From: Cyclobacteriaceae bacterium
GTDB taxonomy: Bacteria > Bacteroidota > Bacteroidia > Cytophagales > Cyclobacteriaceae
Direction of reading: 5' to 3'
NCBI GenBank assembly: GCA_019638395.1
Contig: JAHBTX010000001.1
Span: forward strand, 930,001 to 994,000
DNA length: 64,000 bases
The notes beneath the pieces were generated by a model that searched no databases, was not told where the DNA came from, and saw only the letters and a list, made by a program, of their open reading frames with translations. Position 1 is the first letter of the stretch; every line of letters begins with the position of its first letter. This document shows, piece after piece, positions 1-8,200 of the stretch. A program made the position numbers and the translations under genes.

Positions 1-1757
1 GCTACGAAAGGAAAATTGAGGTAGGAACGTTTGGTATCCAGAAAAGAATACGAAAGCCAATAATCTGCATTCTTTATAGTCTCACTATCGCGCCAGAAAA
101 GTTCTATGCCGCGTGCAAAGCCAGTACCTGAATTTGAAATGAGTTGTGGATTAGCAGTATCAAACTTCACCAAATTGCGGTATTCTTTCTGATATGCTTC
201 AATGCGAAATGTTTTACGGTTTGTAATTACCTGGTAGTTTATAATATAATGTTGTGCCGTTTCCGGATTCATTTGTGTATTCATGCGCAGGTATTGGTTC
301 TGTGCCGATTGTGTAAACGATCCGTAGGCTATTGAAAACTGACCTTGCTTGCCGGGTTTGTAAGCAAGTGAAAGTCGAGGACTTAAGGTGGCGGATTGAT
401 TCAGATTCACATATTCAAATCGGCCACCTGCCTTTGCTACAACTTTGTTGCTGATATAGTATTCACCTTCGGCAAATGTAGCCGACAACATTTCGCTAAA
501 CGAAAGTTCTTCGCTGCCGCCCAACACTTCGTTGTAACGGGCAGCTTCGTAGTGACGATGAATGATTTCGCTACCGATTCTGATTTCGAGTTGATCGGAT
601 ACAGAATGCTCAGCCACAAGTTTTGTATGAATACCAGTTTCTGTTTCGCCCATCGGTTTATCATCAACGCGTACATCATTTTGATTGTACGAATACGAAG
701 CCCCGCCCCGCAACGTCCATGTACCAAGCGCTTGCTGATACGAGGCATTACCATACCGATAGCGGTTGATGAGATCAAATTTTTGTTTGACAATTGGATT
801 TAGAATATCGTGATTGAACAACGAGAATGAAGATTGATTGAAGTTGACGAAGAATTTGAACATACCGGTTTTGCCCACCTGCTGCCGATACGCGGCACTG
901 CTCTCGAAAGATTCCGGTGCTTTAGTCCAATCTACAAGTTGATTGATTAGCCCGAAGTAAGGTTGAACATTGGTGTATTGCACTTTACCCGAAACCGAAG
1001 CCCGATCCCAAACCTGAGTATGCGCTACATCGGCACCCACCGAAAAAATGCCAATGTCAGTTTGATTCATCTCGGCTTTGTCTTTCGATGTAAGTACCAA
1101 TGCCGATGAAAGCGCCTGGCCATATTCAGCCGAATAGCCACCCGTACTAAAGCTTGTGCCTTTAAACATGAAAGGAAGAAATCTTCCGCGCGAAGGTGTA
1201 TTGGGTGCTGCCGGCCCATACGCATCCAACACCACCATGCCATCGATAAACGTGCGTGCTTCAGAGCCATCGCCACCGCGTACAAAAAGGCGACCGCTCT
1301 CACCCACTTTTTGTGTACCGGGCAATGTGTTTAATGCTCCGGCAATGTCGGCAGTAGCTCCGGCCGTCATGGCAATATCAACTGGTTTTAAAATGGTTCT
1401 GCGTTTTTCTTCACCAGCAGTAAACGAACCAGCCGAAATCACCACACCATCCAGTTGATTGATTTCTTCTTTTAGTGTGGCTACTATGGTAATGTCTTTG
1501 CCTGAAAGTTCAACCACTTGTTCAAAGTGTTTGAACCCCACGAACGTGATGAGCAATGTTTGCGGGCCCTTCTCTTCCGACACAAACGAAAATGTACCGT
1601 CCACTCCTGAGCTCGTGCCATCATACGAATCTTTAATCAGTACATTGGCTCCGGGAATTGGTTCACCAGTTGCATCGGTAACCTTGCCGGTAATTCGGGT
1701 TTGACTGAAAGCCGGAATCAGGATAGCGAAAAGAACAAGAGTGGTTAGTGCCTTCAT
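1..1757 (-). CDS. TonB-dependent outer-membrane receptor (C-terminus beyond window)
   Basis: Read on the minus strand from ATG at 1757 the frame stays open to the window edge, giving about 585 residues. It opens with a signal peptide (MKALTTLVLFAILIPAFSQ), then a carboxypeptidase-regulatory beta-sandwich (about residues 21-105, with GKVTDATGEPIPGANV), then a plug domain (about 115-230, including LFVRGGDGSEARTFIDG), then beta-barrel strands. The family imports substrates across the outer membrane using TonB-ExbBD energy; the substrate cannot be read from sequence. No SusD partner is visible on the side we can see. The last barrel strands are cut off by the window, so this is a partial gene, not a pseudogene. 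Confidence 0.93.
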   Translation of the reverse strand, partial: MKALTTLVLFAILIPAFSQTRITGKVTDATGEPIPGANVLIKDSYDGTSSGVDGTFSFVSEEKGPQTLLITFVGFKHFEQVVELSGKDITIVATLKEEINQLDGVVISAGSFTAGEEKRRTILKPVDIAMTAGATADIAGALNTLPGTQKVGESGRLFVRGGDGSEARTFIDGMVVLDAYGPAAPNTPSRGRFLPFMFKGTSFSTGGYSAEYGQALSSALVLTSKDKAEMNQTDIGIFSVGADVAHTQVWDRASVSGKVQYTNVQPYFGLINQLVDWTKAPESFESSAAYRQQVGKTGMFKFFVNFNQSSFSLFNHDILNPIVKQKFDLINRYRYGNASYQQALGTWTLRGGASYSYNQNDVRVDDKPMGETETGIHTKLVAEHSVSDQLEIRIGSEIIHRHYEAARYNEVLGGSEELSFSEMLSATFAEGEYYISNKVVAKAGGRFEYVNLNQSATLSPRLSLAYKPGKQGQFSIAYGSFTQSAQNQYLRMNTQMNPETAQHYIINYQVITNRKTFRIEAYQKEYRNLVKFDTANPQLISNSGTGFARGIELFWRDSETIKNADYWLSYSFLDTKRSYLNFPFV

Positions 1758-1909
1758 AACTTTTTTTGTGCGATTACACGGTAAAAGTGAAGGCTTAAGG
1801 CAGGATTATATAAAAGGAGTTACCGAACTGTAGCGTTAGCCGGATGAGCTGTTGAGGGCTGCCAACTGACCGATTTGATGGTTTTTGGTTTTATGTGTTA
1901 TCTTTAAAA

Positions 1910-2776
1910 ATGCAACAATCAGCCGCCACCGCACTCTTTCTTCCCATTGCTCTGGGCATTATTATGCTAGGGCTCGGACTTTCGCTTACGCTGGAAGATT
2001 TTAAACGGGTAACCAAATATCCAAAAGCAATAACCATCGCGTTGGTTTGCCAGATGGTGTTACTCCCAGCACTTTGTTTTGCAATTGCCATCTTCAGTAA
2101 TCTTAGTCCGGTGCTAAGTGTGGGTTTGGTTTTGTTAGCCGCATCGCCTGGCGGACCAACCGCCAATTTGTATAGTCACCTTTCCAAAGGCGATGTAGCC
2201 TTGAATATTACACTCACTGCTGTGAATAGTGTGCTTACGCTTTTCACCCTTCCGTTTGTGGTAAATCTGGGTATGGAATATTTTCTGGGTGCGGGGCAAT
2301 ACATTCCCTTACCCTTTGCTAAAGTAATTGAAGTTTTTGTGGTGGTGTTGGTGCCTGTAGCTATTGGCATGTTGATTAAAAGTAAAGCTCCCGGCTTTGC
2401 TGATAAAATGAATAAGCCCGTAAAAATTATTTCGGCACTATTACTGATAATCATAATCGTGTCGGTAACCCTTCGCGAAAAGCAAGTACTTACGGATAAC
2501 TTTGCTGAGTTGGGAATACCCGTGCTGCTTTTTAATATCGTAAGTCTGGCTGTCGGTTATTTTTTACCTATCCTTTTCAAAGTGGAAAAGAAGCAAGCCA
2601 TTGCCATTGGAATGGAAATAGGTATTCATAATGGTACGCTGGCCATTTACATCGCCTTGAATGTGCTGAACAATTCAACTATGAGTATACCTCCGGCTAT
2701 TTATAGTTTACTCATGTTCTTTACCGCAGCTGCGTTTGGGTTTATTGTCAATCTTGGTCGTAAGCAAACATTCTGA
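1910..2776 (+). CDS. Bile acid:sodium symporter family transporter
   Basis: This 288-residue protein is almost entirely hydrophobic, with about nine to ten membrane segments, and matches the BASS/SBF family in length and pattern. Recognisable parts are the N-terminal GIIMLGLGLSLTLEDF, the loop AASPGGPTANLYSHLSKGD near residue 80 and the late EIGIHNGTLAIYIAL segment, which correspond to the conserved Na+-binding crossover regions. An ATG five codons upstream (1895) is possible, but MQQSAATALF starts directly before the first helix. Family members move organic anions with sodium across the inner membrane; the substrate here is unknown. It is divergent from the TonB receptor across 152 bases. 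Confidence 0.9.
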   Translation: MQQSAATALFLPIALGIIMLGLGLSLTLEDFKRVTKYPKAITIALVCQMVLLPALCFAIAIFSNLSPVLSVGLVLLAASPGGPTANLYSHLSKGDVALNITLTAVNSVLTLFTLPFVVNLGMEYFLGAGQYIPLPFAKVIEVFVVVLVPVAIGMLIKSKAPGFADKMNKPVKIISALLLIIIIVSVTLREKQVLTDNFAELGIPVLLFNIVSLAVGYFLPILFKVEKKQAIAIGMEIGIHNGTLAIYIALNVLNNSTMSIPPAIYSLLMFFTAAAFGFIVNLGRKQTF

Positions 2777-2825
2777 CATTACTTCCCTCTAAAGCTTAAG
2801 GAATTGTTTGGGAAGACATGAGGTC

Positions 2826-2891
2826 ATCCCTACGGGATTACGATTTTTAAATTAACGTACTTTTCTACCATATGAATCGCCCCGCTGGGGC
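2826..2891 (-). repeat. REP-like unit A (two hairpins, inverted relative to unit B)
   Basis: ATCCC-TAC-GGGAT (2826-2838) and GCCCC-GCT-GGGGC (2879-2891) flank a 40-nt spacer. Read on the minus strand the spacer contains TATGGTAGA followed by an A/T-rich run with ACGTTAATTTAAAAA, which aligns with the spacer of unit B on the plus strand. The layout of short hairpins of variable sequence plus a conserved linker resembles repetitive extragenic palindromes moved by RAYT transposases (inference). Confidence 0.65.
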
Positions 2892-2992
2892 TTACAAATC
2901 CATATAAGAACAATCAATAGTTTGTAAAATAGATTAGCAAAAGTCCCAGTTGACGATTTCTCCTATCACGTGGATTTACCCTAAGCTTATGA

Positions 2993-3057
2993 GTCCTGTA
3001 AGGACGAACCTATGGTAGATTTGTATAACGGAATAAAAAAATAAGCTCCAGAGGAGC
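2993..3057 (+). repeat. REP-like unit B (two hairpins)
   Basis: GTCCT-GTA-AGGAC (2993-3005) and GCTCC-AGA-GGAGC (3045-3057) flank a 39-nt spacer with TATGGTAGA followed by TTGTATAACGGAATAAAAAA. All four hairpins in the two units have the same 5-3-5 geometry but different stem sequences, so pairing is kept while sequence varies. Confidence 0.65.
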
Positions 3058-3123
3058 GGCCTTATTTATGGTGTAAGAATTTTAAATGGCTATTAATTTT
3101 TCTGCAACAAACATTTGTTTTAC

Positions 3124-3131
3124 TATGTTTG
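3124..3131 (+). promoter_or_regulatory. Bacteroidota -7 element TATGTTTG for the M28 peptidase gene
   Basis: TATGTTTG is an exact TAnnTTTG match and ends only 4 nt before the ATG at 3136, so transcription would begin at or next to the start codon. A T-rich stretch sits near the expected -33 position, without a clear TTTG. Confidence 0.45.
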
Positions 3132-3135
3132 GGCC

Positions 3136-4437
3136 ATGAAACAGTTCACATTCCTTTTGGTTGCCTGTGCAAGTGTCACCTTTGGCCAACCCGTTAACAA
3201 ACACATTACAGAAGCCAATGTAACCCGCGTAATAAAAACGCTGGCAGCCGATGACATGATGGGCCGCTCAGCCACACGCCCGGAACACATTGATAAAGCA
3301 GCCGCATTTATCGCCAATGAGTTTAAAACCATCGGGCTTGCACCGCTGCAAGGCTTAAAAACATTCCGGCAGGAATTCAAAAAAGATATGATCGCGCCTC
3401 AGACTTTAGAGGTGGTGATTAACGGCCAGAAGATACCCTCCGAAAATGCGTTGCTCGTTACAGAGAACACTTCGGTAAACCTGACAAAAAACGTGGGCGT
3501 AATTATTATACCGTACGATACCGCCATTAAAAACACACGCCAGTATTTACTAAGTAAAGCTTTCAACTTAACCCGCGATACCACTACTGCCTTTGTGTTG
3601 GTCGCTCCCGAGTACAAGGAAAATTTTAAAGAACTGAAAGGCTATTTCGGTAAACGTTTTACCAGCGGCCGTAAAACCAACAAGATTTTTGTGTTGGGTG
3701 TTACCTCAGTACTTAATTATTCCGTAAAGGCTACTCAAAAAATTGAACCCATTACCATGAACAACGTGGTGGGCATTATACCCGGTAAAACAAAACCTAA
3801 TGAATATGTTGTATTCTCCGGTCATTACGATCACATTGGTATTCGTCCGGCTATTGAAGGCGATTCTATTTCCAACGGTGCCGATGATGATGCTTCGGGT
3901 ACAACTGCTGTGATTGAGTTGGCGCGCTATTTCAAAAAAATCAAAAACAATAACCGCACATTAATTTTTGTTGCCTTTACGGCTGAAGAAATTGGTGGTT
4001 ATGGTTCGCACTATTTCTCGGAGCAATTAAATCCCGATCAGGTAGTAGCCATGTTCAACATCGAAATGATTGGCAAGCCATCCAAGTGGGGACAAAATTC
4101 TGCTTTTATTACCGGTTACGAGCGTTCCGATTTTGGTGAGATTCTGCAAAAGAATCTGAAGGGCACCCAATTTCAGTTTCATCCTGATCCATATCCGCAA
4201 CAAAATCTGTTCTATCGTTCCGACAATGCTACGCTTGCGCGATTAGGCGTTCCGGCACACACCATCTCTACCGATGAAATTGACATTGATAAATTTTATC
4301 ACACCGTAAATGATGAAGTAGAGACATTGAACATGGCAAACATTACCAGTACGATCCGTGCCATTGCATTGAGCTCACAATCGATAGTAGCCGGAACGGA
4401 TACACCAAAAAGAATTGATAAGAGTACGGTGCGTTGA
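3136..4437 (+). CDS. Secreted M28-family metallopeptidase
   Basis: The protein has 433 residues with an N-terminal signal peptide (MKQFTFLLVACASVTFG). A PA-like insert occupies the first half and the zinc peptidase domain the second. Metal and catalytic motifs are intact and in order: SGHYDHIG, GADDDASGTTAV, AFTAEEIGGYGS (the EE pair), NIEMIGKP and a final HTVNDEVET. The family comprises di-zinc aminopeptidases that act in the periplasm or outside the cell. An in-frame ATG at 3115 exists, but the signal peptide and the -7 element favour 3136. A bidirectional hairpin terminator follows at 4455. Confidence 0.9.
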   Translation: MKQFTFLLVACASVTFGQPVNKHITEANVTRVIKTLAADDMMGRSATRPEHIDKAAAFIANEFKTIGLAPLQGLKTFRQEFKKDMIAPQTLEVVINGQKIPSENALLVTENTSVNLTKNVGVIIIPYDTAIKNTRQYLLSKAFNLTRDTTTAFVLVAPEYKENFKELKGYFGKRFTSGRKTNKIFVLGVTSVLNYSVKATQKIEPITMNNVVGIIPGKTKPNEYVVFSGHYDHIGIRPAIEGDSISNGADDDASGTTAVIELARYFKKIKNNNRTLIFVAFTAEEIGGYGSHYFSEQLNPDQVVAMFNIEMIGKPSKWGQNSAFITGYERSDFGEILQKNLKGTQFQFHPDPYPQQNLFYRSDNATLARLGVPAHTISTDEIDIDKFYHTVNDEVETLNMANITSTIRAIALSSQSIVAGTDTPKRIDKSTVR

Positions 4438-4454
4438 TTAAGATAACCTATTCA

Positions 4455-4489
4455 AAAGTGCATCAGGCAAATAACCTGATGCGCTTTTT
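4455..4489. terminator. Bidirectional rho-independent terminator
   Basis: Stem GCATCAGG (4460-4467) and CCTGATGC (4475-4482) with a 7-nt loop, extended by AAAAG/CTTTT arms. It lies between the convergent M28 peptidase gene and the membrane protein gene, and T-runs are available on both strands. Confidence 0.85.
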
Positions 4490-4498
4490 TATTCATGC

Positions 4499-5041
4499 CT
4501 ACCTGAGTTTGCTCCACACAAACAAAATAGCCGGCCTGATCAGTTTGTGAATAATGACAGCCGCTAAAATCAATATAGAGCCAATCAATATCGGCAGTAC
4601 GCCACCAAAAGTGTAGATCAAACCCAAAACAAATCCCAGTAAATATTCCGATCGATAAACCGGAAAAAAGAAAGCCATCACAAAAACAGATAGCATCATG
4701 TAACCCGGTAAACCTGAAACACGAAAAGCGAAAGAAACGGATAACAGAATACCGAACAACAGCGCAGCTAAAAATGGAAGCCAGATATTCCGAGGCACTT
4801 CAATAACTGGATGAATAGCTTCGCGCGTTAACCGCTTTTGAATTCTGAACGTAAGAAACCAGATTAAAACCGGAATCAAAACTCCACCCCACCAATTAGA
4901 AATTGAAGGCATGTCTTCGCGAGCCAGAATATGATGACTAGGCACACCGCCATGAAAATAATCCCAGATCAATAAACCCCATACAAAAAGAGTTATAAGC
5001 AGTGTAACGTAAATCCGCGTTTTAAAAAGTTTGTCAGTCAT
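4499..5041 (-). CDS. Hypothetical membrane protein, about 5 helices
   Basis: I do not recognise this 180-residue protein. It has about five membrane segments: one near residues 11-28, one near 48-63 (WWGGVLIPVLIWFLTF), and three more in the C-terminal half (about 88-105, 112-128, 133-160). Basic residues between helices 2 and 3 (RIQKRLTREAIH) suggest a cytoplasmic loop. There is no signature of a known enzyme or transporter. It is divergent from leuS and convergent with the M28 peptidase gene, and stands alone. Confidence 0.7.
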   Translation of the reverse strand: MTDKLFKTRIYVTLLITLFVWGLLIWDYFHGGVPSHHILAREDMPSISNWWGGVLIPVLIWFLTFRIQKRLTREAIHPVIEVPRNIWLPFLAALLFGILLSVSFAFRVSGLPGYMMLSVFVMAFFFPVYRSEYLLGFVLGLIYTFGGVLPILIGSILILAAVIIHKLIRPAILFVWSKLR

Positions 5042-5133
5042 TTGGATAAGGTTGCTCTTACAGACGGAGTCGGAGGCTTCCTTGTTGCGTTTTTAATAAT
5101 CTTATTCGGTAAAACTGATTATTGCCAATTGCT

Positions 5134-5141
5134 TACTTTTG
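5134..5141 (+). promoter_or_regulatory. -7 element TACTTTTG for leuS
   Basis: Exact TAnnTTTG match about 30 nt before the chosen leuS ATG. A clear -33 TTTG is not seen at the usual spacing. Confidence 0.4.
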
Positions 5142-5170
5142 TAGTTCAGACTACACAGAACTGCACGAAA

Positions 5171-8119
5171 ATGGCCGAATACACGAAAGACGAGATCAAG
5201 AAAATTGAAGAAAAATGGCGTAAGACCTGGATTGAAAAAGAAGTTTATAAGGTTTCCAACAATACAGACAAGCCCAAATGCTATGTGCTGGATATGTTTC
5301 CCTACCCTTCAGGGGCCGGCCTACATGTAGGCCACCCGCTGGGTTACATCGCGTCTGATATCTACGCCCGCTTTAAGCGCATTAAAGGCTTTAATGTGCT
5401 GCACCCGATGGGCTTTGATGCTTTCGGTCTTCCGGCTGAACAATATGCATTGGAGCATGGCATTCATCCCGCTGTTTCTACAGCCGATAACATCAACAAC
5501 TTCAAACGACAGTTAGGGAGTATTGGCTTTTCATACGATTGGAGTCGCGAGGTGCAGACCTGTGACCCAAAATATTACCGCTGGACGCAGTGGATTTTCT
5601 TACAGATTTTCGATAGCTGGTTCAATCGCAAGAAACAAAAAGCCGAGCGCATCAGCGAACTGATTAAAATTTTTGAGATGGAGGGAAATGCTAATCACGC
5701 TGTTCCCAATCCAAAATCCGAAATCCGAAATTTTAGTAGTTCTGACTGGAAAGCATTTTCAGAGAAAGAGCAACAAAGTATTCTTATGGAATACAGGTTA
5801 GCCTACCTCGCCTACACCGATGTAAACTGGTGCGAAGCATTAGGCACCGTGCTGGCCAACGATGAAGTAATTAATGGCGTAAGCTACCGCGGTGGTTTTT
5901 CGGTGGTGAAAAGACAAATGCGCCAATGGAGTTTACGTATCACCGAATATGCTGATCGTTTACTAAAAGGTTTAGACGAAATCGACTTTAGTGATTCGAT
6001 GAAAGAAATTCAGCGGAACTGGATTGGCAAGAGTGTGGGGGCGGAAATCGAATTCGAAATTCAAAATTCGAAATTCAAAATTAATGTATTTACCACTCGT
6101 CCCGATACCATCTTCGGAGTTGATTTCATGGTGCTTGCTCCCGAACACGATCTCGTAAAACAAATCACCACTGCTGCACAAAAAGAAGAAATTGAAAAAT
6201 ACCTGAAGTATGTAGAAAGTCGTTCGGAAGTGGATCGCATGGCTGAAGTAAAAAAGATTACCGGTGCGTTTACCGGAGCCTATGCCATCAATCCATTTAA
6301 TGGAAAACAAATTCCGGTGTGGATTAGTGAGTATGTGTTAGCCGGTTATGGAACCGGAGCCATTATGGCGGTGCCGTGTGGCGATGAACGCGATCATAAA
6401 TTTGCGAAACATTTCAACATTCCGATCACCAACATCATCGGTTCGCATTACAATGGTACCGTAGCCAACCCAACCAAAGAAGCCGTCTTGGAAAACTCAG
6501 GCTTCCTGAATGGTATGGTGATGCACAAAGCCATTGATGTAGCCATTGCAGAAATTGAAAAGCGTGGTATTGGTAAGCGACAAGTGAATTACAAAATGCG
6601 CGATGCCGGCTGGAGCCGACAGCGCTATTGGGGTGAACCTTTTCCTGTTTATTTTAAAGATGATGTACCATATGCAATGAACGAAAGTGAGTTGCCTTTG
6701 GAACTACCACCATCCAACAACTTTAAACCATCCGGTAATGGCGAAGGCCCGCTGGCCAACCTGCCCGACTGGATAAATTTTTCACCAAACGCAAAACGCG
6801 ATAGCAACACCATGCCTACCCATGCTGGTGCTGCGTGGTATTTTTTACGCTACATGGATCCGCACAATACCCACGCTTTTGCTGATAAGAAGGCGCTGGA
6901 TTATTGGAACCAGGTGGATGTGTACATAGGAGGCTCGGAGCATGCCGTAGCGCATTTGCTGTATGCACGCTTGTGGACAAAAGTACTGCACGATTTAGGC
7001 TACCTGAATTTTGATGAGCCGTTCAAGAAGTTGATTAATCAAGGTAAGATTACAGGAGATTCGAGGTTTGTGTATAGGTTATCTACTACTTATAAAGCAA
7101 CCTATCACAAAAGCTATCAGCAATTACCTGCAATTTTTATATCTGCAGGCATCGCAAAAAAGATTGAAACTAAATCCTTGACAAGCGATGATTCAAAATT
7201 CCTTCAGTCTGAAATTTCCAAAATCAATAAAAATATAATTTTAAAATACCCAGGATGGGATTTTCAATTCAGAGAAAATCAAGAAGAACTTACTACTCAA
7301 GCACTTCATGTAGATATCAGTATTGTAAATGGATTGGAATTGGAAACCGAAACATTTAAAAAATGGAAGCCTGATTTTGCCAACGCAGAATTTATCTTAG
7401 AAGATGGTAAATACATCTGCGGTTCGGCTATTGAAAAAATGAGTAAGTCCTACTTCAACGTAGTCAACCCCGATCAGATCATTGCTGATTACGGAGCCGA
7501 CACGCTGCGCATGTATGAAATGTTTCTCGGGCCATTGGAAGCCAGCAAACCTTGGAGTACACAAGGCATTGATGGCGTATTTAAATTCTTACGCAGATTC
7601 TGGAACCTGTTTCACGATAACACCGGTAAATTCAAAATCACCGATGCCGAAGCTACCCGCGATGAGTTAAAAGTGCTGCACAAAACTCTAAAGAAAGTTG
7701 AGTATGACATTGAAAACTTTTCGTTCAATACTTCTGTAAGTGAGTTTATGATTTGCGCCAATGAGCTTTCATCACTTAAGTGCAACAAACGCGCGGTGTT
7801 GGAACCATTAGTCATTGTCCTCTCTCCTTTCGCGCCACACATTGCAGAAGAGTTATGGTCGTTACTCGGTCACAAGGATACGGTGTTAAACGCATCCTTC
7901 CCGAAATACGATGAGCAATACTTAACTGAAAGTTCGCATAACTACCCTATCTCTATTAACGGCAAAGTGCGTGCGCAAATGAACTTTGCGTTGGACGTAC
8001 CCAAGGAAGAAATCGAGAAGCAAGTACTGGCTTCCGAGATCGTATTGAAATGGAGCGAAGGCAAACCACCAAAAAAAGTGATTGTAGTGCCGGGCAAGAT
8101 TGTGAATGTGGTGCTCTAA
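5171..8119 (+). CDS. leuS: Leucyl-tRNA synthetase
   Basis: The 982-residue class I synthetase charges tRNA-Leu. Motifs present: the HIGH-box region PYPSGAGLHVGHP near residue 50, the CP1 editing domain with FTTRPDTIFG near residue 306, the leucyl-specific insertion ending in FILEDGKYICG, and KMSKS (EKMSKSYFNVVNPD). Translation could begin 43 codons upstream at 5042, but that extension shares no synthetase features and overlaps the promoter, so MAEYTKDEIKKIEEKW is chosen. Two places in the frame, near residues 180-188 and 293-304, look like A/T-rich repeat sequence translated in frame (see repeats). Length is slightly above usual because of the Bacteroidota-type insertions. Confidence 0.97.
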   Translation: MAEYTKDEIKKIEEKWRKTWIEKEVYKVSNNTDKPKCYVLDMFPYPSGAGLHVGHPLGYIASDIYARFKRIKGFNVLHPMGFDAFGLPAEQYALEHGIHPAVSTADNINNFKRQLGSIGFSYDWSREVQTCDPKYYRWTQWIFLQIFDSWFNRKKQKAERISELIKIFEMEGNANHAVPNPKSEIRNFSSSDWKAFSEKEQQSILMEYRLAYLAYTDVNWCEALGTVLANDEVINGVSYRGGFSVVKRQMRQWSLRITEYADRLLKGLDEIDFSDSMKEIQRNWIGKSVGAEIEFEIQNSKFKINVFTTRPDTIFGVDFMVLAPEHDLVKQITTAAQKEEIEKYLKYVESRSEVDRMAEVKKITGAFTGAYAINPFNGKQIPVWISEYVLAGYGTGAIMAVPCGDERDHKFAKHFNIPITNIIGSHYNGTVANPTKEAVLENSGFLNGMVMHKAIDVAIAEIEKRGIGKRQVNYKMRDAGWSRQRYWGEPFPVYFKDDVPYAMNESELPLELPPSNNFKPSGNGEGPLANLPDWINFSPNAKRDSNTMPTHAGAAWYFLRYMDPHNTHAFADKKALDYWNQVDVYIGGSEHAVAHLLYARLWTKVLHDLGYLNFDEPFKKLINQGKITGDSRFVYRLSTTYKATYHKSYQQLPAIFISAGIAKKIETKSLTSDDSKFLQSEISKINKNIILKYPGWDFQFRENQEELTTQALHVDISIVNGLELETETFKKWKPDFANAEFILEDGKYICGSAIEKMSKSYFNVVNPDQIIADYGADTLRMYEMFLGPLEASKPWSTQGIDGVFKFLRRFWNLFHDNTGKFKITDAEATRDELKVLHKTLKKVEYDIENFSFNTSVSEFMICANELSSLKCNKRAVLEPLVIVLSPFAPHIAEELWSLLGHKDTVLNASFPKYDEQYLTESSHNYPISINGKVRAQMNFALDVPKEEIEKQVLASEIVLKWSEGKPPKKVIVVPGKIVNVVL
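5708..5734 (+). repeat. AAATCCG-type repeat inside leuS
   Basis: The run aatccaaaatccgaaatc continues with another atccgaaa unit and reads in frame as NPKSEIRNF. The same sequence style occurs between genes at 10581-10622. It falls in a surface-variable insertion before the LAYTDVNWCEALGTVLAN segment. Confidence 0.55.
6047..6082 (+). repeat. Tandem 14-bp repeat inside leuS editing domain
   Basis: ATTCGAAATTCAAA occurs twice in perfect tandem (6052-6065, 6066-6079), preceded by atcga. In frame it gives FEIQNSKFKI just before the conserved VFTTRPDTIFG of the CP1 domain. Confidence 0.7.
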
Positions 8120-8127
8120 GAGATTGA

Positions 8128-8175
8128 AATATTTCTTGAATTCCAAGAAATATTATTAAATATTTTCTTGAATTT
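8128..8175. promoter_or_regulatory. Palindromic operator candidate
   Basis: AATATTTCTTG (8128-8138) and CAAGAAATATT (8144-8154) form a perfect 11-bp inverted repeat with a 5-nt centre. A third half-site, AATATTTTCTTGAATTTC, follows at about 8158-8175 and runs into the -33 region of the next gene. The run of half-sites suggests binding of a regulator to this promoter, although a weak leuS 3' hairpin is also possible. Confidence 0.5.
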
Positions 8176-8196
8176 CAGGCAATTCAATTACCTTTG
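8168..8196 (+). promoter_or_regulatory. Promoter of the DUF4143 ATPase gene
   Basis: TTG at 8168-8170 lies 18 nt before TACCTTTG (8189-8196), matching the Bacteroidota TTG-N~19-TAnnTTTG layout. The ATG is only 4 nt downstream, so the mRNA may be leaderless. Confidence 0.55.
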
Positions 8197-8200
8197 GCTG

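Larger units (their letters stand above)
2777..3135. other. Gene-poor spacer with REP-like hairpins
   Basis: No plausible gene is present. The stretch contains four perfect 13-nt hairpins, each a 5-bp stem with a 3-nt loop, arranged as two inverted units (listed separately), followed by the promoter of the M28 peptidase gene. Confidence 0.8.

Noticed and set aside
5042-5170. 43-codon N-terminal extension of leuS
   Set aside because: It has no synthetase similarity, overlaps the promoter element TACTTTTG, and the family start MAEYTKDE is available.
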